A stretch of 64,000 nucleotides of DNA from Isoetes taiwanensis (lineage: Eukaryota > Streptophyta > Lycopodiopsida > Isoetales > Isoetaceae): positions 4,664,230 through 4,728,229 of the forward strand of contig JAJEKV010000075.1 in NCBI GenBank assembly GCA_021234155.1, in the 5' to 3' direction. The translations under genes were made by a program, and so were the position numbers. Below the pieces are notes generated by a model, which was not told the origin of the DNA, ran no database searches, and worked only from the letters and a program-made list of their open reading frames with translations. Position 1 is the first letter of the stretch. Every line of letters starts with the position of its first letter. Below, one piece after another: positions 56,501 to 64,000 of this stretch.

Positions 56501-57220
56501 ATTCCCACTTTGAACTAGCTATTAAGTCATAGTTCATGCATACCAAGATAGTTATGCATAATACATGGATCACCTTGTGCCCTTATAATTCATACCGTAG
56601 GTCAAAGTGAGCCTTTGCAAACCATATTCTTATAATAAAAAAACTGCCCTCCTACCGTAGGGTCGAGTGGGCCAAAGTCATAAATAGAGTTAGCAACAAG
56701 GAGAGTAGGACCTTGTTGCCAAAGCCCCACTCTACCTATCTTGCCCTAATTTAACTCTTATTGCATTTCTTTTGCAAGTATTTATTTCTCCTTAGGAGAG
56801 CCAAATGGCAAACAAATTGAGCTTAGTCGGCCAATGCCCAAAGACTAGTTTAAAAACACCAAACCTCGACCTATGTTTCAGCTTTTATGTTAAGTTCTAT
56901 TGGCGAGAATTTCATCAACAACTAGTGTCATATTACCTTTATTTTTGAGTCGATCTCCTTACTTCTAATGCAAGCCAAAAGCGAAACTTATCATCATTTT
57001 GCACAAGTTATATTTGTACCAATTTGAAAGTATTAATACTCGTTCTCATTGGCACCTTGGGTAATCATACAAATTGGTAGAAAGAATAATAATCATCTTC
57101 TCCAGCCTATGTCAATTCCTATAAAGGTCCAAAATGTATTAGTAAGAACTTATATACACCTGAATTTTAACCATTTTAAGGCCCCTAGTATAACTAGGGA
57201 GCTGAGTTAGTGGAAAAAAA
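53541..57220. repeat. 3.68 kb tandem repeat, unit 2
   Basis: Same unit, 3680 bases. In this unit the frame corresponding to 51022-50822 is broken, while the frame at 55558-55373 is open. Confidence 0.9.
55373..55558 (-). CDS. Exon-like frame inside the tandem unit (unrecognised)
   Basis: On the minus strand, after an acceptor-like ATTGACAG, a frame of about 61 codons runs to a stop: DLAQENWQNRVADDVIVHAV, NNPEAEECTDIGRCSSLAHP, ADNTWDLQDTNVAMGYCLPL. The same frame is open in unit 3 (59238-59053) and broken in unit 1 at CAG/CTG positions. The family is not recognised. Preservation in two of three units suggests it was coding before or during amplification. Confidence 0.35.
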   Translation of the reverse strand, partial: DLAQENWQNRVADDVIVHAVNNPEAEECTDIGRCSSLAHPADNTWDLQDTNVAMGYCLPLK

Positions 57221-60200
57221 CCTTTTAAAATCTGTTCAAACAGACTTTTACCATCCATGGCCTTTTGCAAAGACCACTTCAAGCCAATATGCGGCCTTAA
57301 GCCAAAACAGGTGTAACTTTGACTTAAGCCTTAAAATGGTTAACATTTATTAAAGCCAAAGAAATTACCGTAATTTATAGCTAAGACTCAATTCAAATAC
57401 GAGATCACGTGAGAAAGCAATGCAAAAATAATATATCCTTATTCAAGAAATTATTGTCCACATATCATCTTAAAAGAGGGGAAATAAATTATATACAATG
57501 GTACCTTGTCAACGCATAATACACATATTAATTTACGAATGTCATTTTACGTCATGTAAATACTCGGCGAAATTGCTTATTGAAAGTTCGGTAGAATCAT
57601 AGCTTCCTTTAATCACGAAAAAACACAACAAGGAGCAAGAAACCGGTTACTGCGGTGAAACCCGGAGGACGCTTAGCCTAAGAAGGGTAAGAGCCTAAGT
57701 CACTAAGCGGTAAGCTATGGATTCCTTTGGGCTTATCGCCCTTCACCTTGCAACACAAACACAATAGACTGATATTTTATCAAGCAGAGAATGCCTACAT
57801 GCAACCTTTATTTGTATGCATGCTTAATACTGATTTCTCGACCAGCTTATGACAATGTCAGGAATCTTCACTCTTCGTACCCCACAATTGTCACGAGGTC
57901 TGCTCTAAATAAAAGACCTGCATGCAATCATTATACCTAGCATGCATGCTATAAAGAGATTGTTTCCACATATATGAGACGGTGGGGAAGCTTGTTTCTT
58001 GACACTGCTCTTAGATATGAAGTCATTATCAGCAAGATCAGACCCAAAAGAAATTCCAAATAGTGACTGCCCGATACCTAAGTGGCCACTACTGTGTTTC
58101 CTGTTAAGAGCACTTTAGCAATAAAAATGTCCTAAGGTATTAGCCAGCTAGTGCACATATTCCTTTATAGCCATCCTATGCTAGATTTGCACCCTTTGGA
58201 TGTGCAAAAAGTCAAACAAAACAAGAACTAACTCTAGATCTATAATTTTCGTACAAAATATTGCAGAGTTCAGCATATCTTCTGACATTTCCAACCTGTA
58301 ACTTCTTGCTAATGGTACCAAACATTTTTGTACGTACTGTGCTATGAGATCAAATACAGTGCCTACTGGATGAAAGAGCAACGTCTGCTGTGTAGCACTC
58401 TTTATTCAATTTCGGGCCAGTATTTTACATCTAGATTCCCACCTCAAAGTTTATATAAACTATGCCGTATTGAATCTGTAGCACTCATTTGCCTGCATGG
58501 CCAGTAAGATACCTATATCTAGCTTGCACAGCTTTCTTATGATCAGAACAATGAAAGGCAGTCAGAACTTAATAACTTTGAAAGTGCTCACAAAATGCAG
58601 TAATCCTTCATTATTCAGCGCAACAAGCCTTTGATGTCAATGCATCTCAATGTAGCAATCTGTTATCACATTAGTTACCTTATTCTTCTGTTCAACCTCT
58701 CCTTGGATTAGTAAAAAACTTATAATCTAGAGTTCATCATTAATCAATATTTAATGAGACGAACATTCAAGATAAATCAGAATTTGTAGATCTGAACCTT
58801 ACAAGCAAATAGCTTAGTTTAACAACCACATGCTAGCAAGTGCAAAGACATGCCCATTGATTGCCCAATTATTTACTGTTCTGAGCAGATCTATACATTA
58901 AATAGAGAGGCAACCAAATATACCAACAATTACTATAAATGCTACTGCAGATAAACAGATGTATGCACCCTTATTGATTGTGAAGAAAAAAGCAAGCAAA
59001 AATAACCTAAGCATCTGAGTGAAGTCCTTATGTGCCTTAAATGTCGCTATGTTCATTTGAGAGGAAGGCAATAGCCCATAGCTACATTTGTGTCTTGTAA
59101 ATCCCATGTATTGTCAGTTGGATGTGCAAGACTGCTGCATCTTCCAATATCAGTGCACTCTTCAGCCTCTGGGTTATTAACGGCATGTACTATTACATCA
59201 TCTGCAACTCTATCTTGCCAATTTTCTTGAGCTAAATCCTGTCAATGTTCAGGTTCAAGAATTTCGCAGCATAAGAGGAAGCATCAATCAGCTATGCAGG
59301 TCGTATGCTCAACATCTAAGTGCCCTAATCAGGGTTCTACAATATCTACTACTTAGATGAGAGAGCCTGCGGCGCATTTAAATCTCTGGAAACCAAATCC
59401 TTTATGGAATTACAGCAATACCTTTCCTCCATGGTCACGAATCCGCAGTGTGCCAGATGTAAGTCGTCTCGATAATTAGGGTTCAGTGTTCTGGAAATAA
59501 TTCTTAGCAGTTTTGGTCGCAGATGCACTCAGAAAAATGCATACGTTAGGGTTTTGCATATATAAAACATAGTATCCGAATATCACTTTCTTAAGCGGCC
59601 ATACTTGATACGGCCCTTACAACTTCGCTATATTATTTTCATCCACAAGTCGATGGTATTTCGCATTTTCCTCAGTTAGAATGTTCAACCAAGGTCAAAA
59701 AGTGCCATATGACCATAATGCCATTACAACTTCCACAATTTGACCTAGCCCTCAAGCCACGTGTCATGTGTCTCACAAGTTTTTGAGATTTTTAACTTTA
59801 GAATCCAGCATCCAGAAACCATGGAACCATCTCATGAAATTTTCTTATATTGTCTATGGACCATGGGTCAGATGTACATTTAGTCAGGTGTACTAACCTT
59901 CTAGCTAATTCAACCTTGCAAGCATGGTAAAATCCACAAAGAATATAGCAACCAAAGGTTCACAAAAATTCGAATTTCACTCAGTAGCCATGCTCCATTG
60001 GTTTACACAACTTCAAACATTGTGCCATAGTAGTGGAGATATCAGGATCTAATGGTCCATGGTGACTCACGTCTTGCAGAAGTTAGCATTTTTAGAACAA
60101 GTGGTGCTCATGCATTCAGGAAGGCCATCAAGTGCCAAGTGACCATTACAATTGCCTGTATTATTTTGATTCCCACTTTGAACTAGCTATTAAGTCATAG

Positions 60201-60308
60201 TTCATGCATACCAAGATAGTTATGCATAATACATGGATCACCTTGTGCCCTTATAATTCATACCGTAGGTCAAAGTGAGCCTTTGCAAACCATATTCTTA
60301 TAAAAAAA
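57221..60308. repeat. 3.68 kb tandem repeat, unit 3 (truncated)
   Basis: Collinear with units 1 and 2 but stops at CATATTCTTATAA followed by a poly(A) run, about 600 bases short of a full unit, where SINE flank sequence resumes. Confidence 0.9.
58181..58381 (-). CDS. Exon-like frame inside the tandem unit (unrecognised)
   Basis: The minus-strand frame LLFHPVGTVFDLIAQYVQKC, LVPLARSYRLEMSEDMLNSA, IFCTKI is conserved with unit 1 (51022-50822, two substitutions) and broken in unit 2. No ATG start; an AG acceptor (CACAGCAG) precedes it. The family is unknown. Confidence 0.35.
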   Translation of the reverse strand: MLFHPVGTVFDLIAQYVQKCLVPLARSYRLEMSEDMLNSAIFCTKIIDLELVLVLFDFLHIQRVQI

Positions 60309-60333
60309 AAACATAGACTCAACAGATAAAATA

Positions 60334-60771
60334 AGCATATTAGTTTGTTGGTTGCATTGGTTAAAGCATTCTTGTTAAGATATCGAATTTTTTTATTGGA
60401 AGTTTGGAGGTTCGAGTTTGGTATCTGAAATTCGAAAATGTTAAGTGAACTCGTATAGAGATGAATCCCGGTATTTCCTATTCCAAAACCTTAGAAGATC
60501 TGTATTCCATATTTTAAAATCGTAGGTGCCCCTAGTCATAAATGACCATTGCCGAAACAAGAGGCATCCAGAAGCCCCAACATACGATCTGGGCCATAAG
60601 ATCGACAAATCTGACGATTGAGGTAGTCCAGGGTGCACCTCGTTTAGAATATGTAGCACAATAACAAGGGGTTCCAGGGGATTTAATATGGATGCATGAA
60701 TCACTATCCTTGAGACCATAGACCATACCCCCAAAACAATTGAATAGCTTATCATTAAAAAGAAAAAAAAA
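60334..60771 (+). mobile_element. tRNA-derived SINE, full-length copy on the right flank of the array
   Basis: Box A TAGTTTGTTGG (60341-60351), box B GGTTCGAGTTT (60409-60419), the same body as 49185-49618, and an A-rich tail. The head of another copy (TAGTTTGCTGG) follows at 60803. Confidence 0.7.
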
Positions 60772-60839
60772 GACATAGATTCAATAGACAAAATAAGCAC
60801 GCTAGTTTGCTGGTTGATTGGTTCCACTTATCAAACGTC

Positions 60840-61195
60840 ACTGTCTTTGTTCTTCAACGAAATGGACGATCCATCTGCATTGGCAAGGACCATCCGCCCG
60901 AGAGGAGATGACTAGAGAAGTAGAAGGTGTGATGACCATACAGGTATTCGTATCATGCAAGCATTATACTCGTATCCACGAATGCAAAATGATAGTTGCA
61001 CAAGGCAGGTTTTCAACTCACAACCAAGGAACAAGTAAAGGAGTTTACAAAAATGGTTCACAATGCCCTGCTTATGTCTGAATAAATAATTATCGCACCA
61101 AACTTCATACTTAATATTTTCTTCGAAAATTTTGGGATCGTCCATGGTCAGTAATAGATCTTTCACATCATCCCAAAGCCCCTTCAAAGACAGTT
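60840..61195. other. No gene seen
   Basis: Short opposed frames without motifs. Confidence 0.3.
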
Positions 61196-61694
61196 ACTAA
61201 GGGCAATATCATCCCAAGCTATATGGAAGGCGATTGCCAAGATTCAGACACATAAGCTGAAGCTGGACGTGACCCTTACTTCAAGTTGTTGAGCTTAGCG
61301 ATCACAATCCATTGCTGATCGGTGCCTTCAAAACAATCCTCGAGTTTTGCAGTAAAGATTGCAATTCTCAAGCAATGGTGCAAATCAACTAAGAGCTAGT
61401 CCCCTAAGGAGACAATCGACCAAGCCGACTTGAGCTTGATCCGTTGGATGTCTGTGATGGTACGACCACCAGTCAAAGCTGATTTAGGAACCCACGAAGC
61501 ATTGACAACATGCTATCTAGTTTTTTTTTTGGCAAAACCGATCTTGGGCTCTTAAGGCCTCAATGTTGAGCCGGATGCTGAAGCATGAAATGCAAATTCT
61601 TCTCTAAGCTCTTCTCTTTGGCACATTTGAGCAAATTGCTTGACCTGCTGCATCAAAATCGCCATAATTTTCCAACTTGCTGCAAACTCTTCCA
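61196..61694 (-). pseudogene. Ty3/gypsy Gag fragment
   Basis: The minus-strand start at 61694 reads MEEFAASWKIMAILMQQVKQ, then FAQMCQREELREEFAFHASA. Further on, in shifted frames, come RIKLKSAWSIVSLGD and FTAKLEDCFEGTDQQWIVIA, KLNNLK, SRPASAYVSE, the Retrotrans_gag pattern of a short-range L...F....YV.E. No zinc knuckle or pol follows, so it is a fragment unrelated to the three elements above. Confidence 0.4.
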
Positions 61695-64000
61695 TAATGG
61701 CAAGACAATAGAGAAGAAGGGAAGAAGAAACTAGACTCAGAGCAAACTAGAAGCGTGTAACAGACTCCATTTCAAATAGTTGAACTGGAATCCGTTCCAA
61801 TCTTGACTAAATGCCACTCCAGTTGAAGAGGCACCTCTTCTTATAATGGTCTTTAGACTCTAACTTTGCCTGCCTATATGTCTATCTCATCAGATATACC
61901 CTAGATGAGAGGAATTAAAATTCCTCATATATTTATTTAAGGCATGAGTAGAGCATATCCAAGTTATGCCAATCCATATAAGCCCTATCCAATGTCTGTA
62001 CACTCCTCAAAGTGATGTTGGGATGCCACCATTTGTTACCTAGCAAACAACAACTTGTGGACATCTGAGTTGCCTTCTTCTTCACTCAATTTGGGGTCAC
62101 CTTTATCCAAAGTTTTTTTATCCAAAGGCCATGCTACCAGTTCTTCTTCTTGATAAGTAATTAGCACATGTGACATGATGATGGTTTTTTTGCTTATGTG
62201 TGATGCTACCATACTGCCAGTTACTTAAGCTATCCTAGTTCTTCTAGAAGCTTCTCTAGTAAAAATGCCATATTCACTAACCTTTTTTGGGATGTCAAGT
62301 ATTTGCTCTTTCATCCATTGGCCTCTCTTCAATGGAGGAGTCTTCATGGCCTGAATTTTATCAGGTGGCTGCTCCATCCTCCTTTTCCTTTGACGATTTC
62401 CCCTCACCCTCTTGGTGTTTGCAAGGGTTCAGATTGGGGTTACCATGGATCTTGTTCGATCGAATAAGGCCATCAAAATTGGCGGATTATACCATGTTAG
62501 GATGTACACAGTTTTTTTTATCTAAAAGCTACATAGAAAGTACTTTTTCGAGGAGTACATAATTGTATTTTAAAGTACCTAGAGCTCCCACTTATCGAAA
62601 TCAAGTTTCTCATGGTTGTGAACCATTAAACACAAGCAAAAGATAAAACCCAAAATCCCTTTTTCTCACCAAACCATTGCCAAAATCATATGAAAATTGT
62701 CAATTTCAGGATGTTATAAGTGAACGTTGAACACATGTTTACCAGTATTCCATTAAATGAATTTAAGAAAGCATGATTTTATTTCTCCAACTGGAGTGAC
62801 TCCACCAAATTTTGCATGAACTCCTATTGGACCCAATTTTTACCCCTGGGGAGTTCAAATTTTCCATCTTGGGACAGATAACCTGCGTTCCACTATGCAT
62901 ATTCAAGTCCTTGATTCCCAAAAAAAAGCAGATCGCAGGAGCCTCCTTCTATTCCACTAGGAGAGTTTTGTCTTCCCACAGCATATGCTCGCCATTTTAT
63001 ACAAATTTACCCTCAGGCAATTAAACCTCGGGTGAGTAATCCAAATACCCAGAAATCCATTTTTCCTGCTTAGCTCGGCTTAGAAACAAAGAGAGTACCA
63101 GGGCCAACAAACTTCACATCAAAGTGATTTCCCTCGGGGTTTAGGTTGCTCGAGAGCTTGGGGATCATTACTTGTTGTGATAAACAATATATGCTGCATT
63201 ACTGAACATAAGCCTAAACATGATGGCAACAAGAACAGGTCCATAGCCATCCTTATTGATTGTTCTGCCAAACAATATATGTGTTTAAGTTATGTTGCAT
63301 TGAACAAAAAGTAAACATAAACCTAAACACGTTGGCAACAAGAACATGTCCATAACCATCCTTTGCATTTCCATAACACATATCTAATCTGATTTAAGGT
63401 TTAAGGTAATAGATCACTTTACCTTGATCTGTAATAGATGGAGCAGTAATAGCAGCAAAGACAAGCAAGATGAAAAGCAAAACATGTCTATTTGCCGAAG
63501 CCATCTGATTCTGATGTGGGTACCTCATTTCACAATGCAATTTCACGTTCTTATTCTATGGATGCATGTAGCAATGAATGGTCAGGAATGCATCCAGCGC
63601 CCAGGCCATTGTTGACAGGTAGACTCTGAATTTTGATTTAGATCACTTCTGAATTTAACATGTCGCAAGCATCCAAAAGTGTCGTATGCATTGGACATAT
63701 TTCATGCGATATATTGAAACGCTCTAAACTGCTTTTTATAGAGGCAGCAGTTTTAGGTAACTTTCAATATCTATTAAACAATTTGCGACTACAATTAAGC
63801 AGCCCTATAAATCACCACAAGGTGTCCACTTCTTTCCTCAAGTGGGAGGCAAAACTTTGATTCCCATGGCACTTAACAACATATATAGTAGTATTCCAAT
63901 GCATTCTTACTATGACGGGACATGAACTCAAATTTTAAACAGTCAAAGACTAAACATAAAACTACTAATTTCAGAGAATTGGAGCAAAGCATTTGTCGTG
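61695..64000. other. No confident gene
   Basis: AT-rich sequence. A GGCAACAAGAACA(G/T)GTCCATA duplication lies at 63223 and 63330. Open frames (62287-62562, 62812-63024, 63424-63615, 63660-63860) lack motifs and splice-site support. The start of this stretch could be untranslated leader or LTR of the Gag fragment. Confidence 0.3.

Noticed and set aside
49855-60308. Centromeric satellite or rDNA
   Set aside because: Unit length of 3.68 kb, only 2.8 units, exon-like content and SINE flanks do not fit a satellite, and no rRNA sequence was seen.
1-64000. CRISPR arrays, bacterial operons or prophage
   Set aside because: No short regularly spaced repeats; gene types, splice sites and repeats are those of a plant nuclear genome.

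Overview
The window looks like intergenic and intronic DNA from a large-genome land plant. The support is plant-type Ty3/gypsy and Ty1/copia LTR elements, primer-binding sites of the initiator-Met and Asp tRNA types, a LOB-domain exon, lectin-receptor fragments, tRNA-derived SINEs and intron-split host exons. I cannot name the species. There is no sign of a bacterial or organellar genome.

Layout. (1) 1-14318 is a nested stack on the minus strand: a gypsy element (copy 2, LTR 13712-14318) sits in or against a host exon; a copia element (LTR 9527-10021) lies in its reverse-transcriptase region; a second gypsy copy of the same family (LTR 7003-7571) lies in the copia integrase. Only the right-hand halves of the stack are visible. 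(2) 14319-15351 and 33799-33898 hold minus-strand exons of an unrecognised host gene. (3) 15409-33752 is a complete 18.3 kb plus-strand Ty3/gypsy chromovirus with ~1.55 kb LTRs and a GAAGC target-site duplication. It lies between host exons at 33799-33898 and 15153-15351. (4) 33758-49020 is repeat-rich non-coding DNA with decayed coding remnants and one LOB-domain exon. (5) 49020-60771 is a run of tRNA-derived SINEs interrupted, at a poly(A) tract, by 2.8 copies of a 3.68 kb tandem repeat. (6) 60772-64000 is mostly unassigned, with one gypsy gag fragment.

The main discovery candidate is inside the 18.3 kb element. Between its primer-binding site and gag lie two extra genes, each preceded by the same palindromic box (CACACGTCGCGCC...GGGCGCAACGTG) and a TATAAATA about 110-120 bp before an ATG. 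The first encodes a histone H3-type protein. It begins MARTKQTAR, continues through a long charged tail with a duplicated acidic motif, and ends in a recognisable H3 histone fold (ALREIR, LIPRAPF, RLVRE, VTLMRKD) with centromeric-H3-like features. The second encodes an unrecognised acidic protein of about 500 codons. The same element's pol ends in a chromodomain, a histone-reading module. One mobile element therefore appears to carry both a histone and a histone reader.

A caveat runs through the window. Repeat copies that should match (the two LTRs, the tandem units) differ mainly at CAG/CTG trinucleotides, often read as CG or CGG. This looks like a systematic consensus error, possibly at methylated CHG sites, so some frameshifts reported here may not be real.
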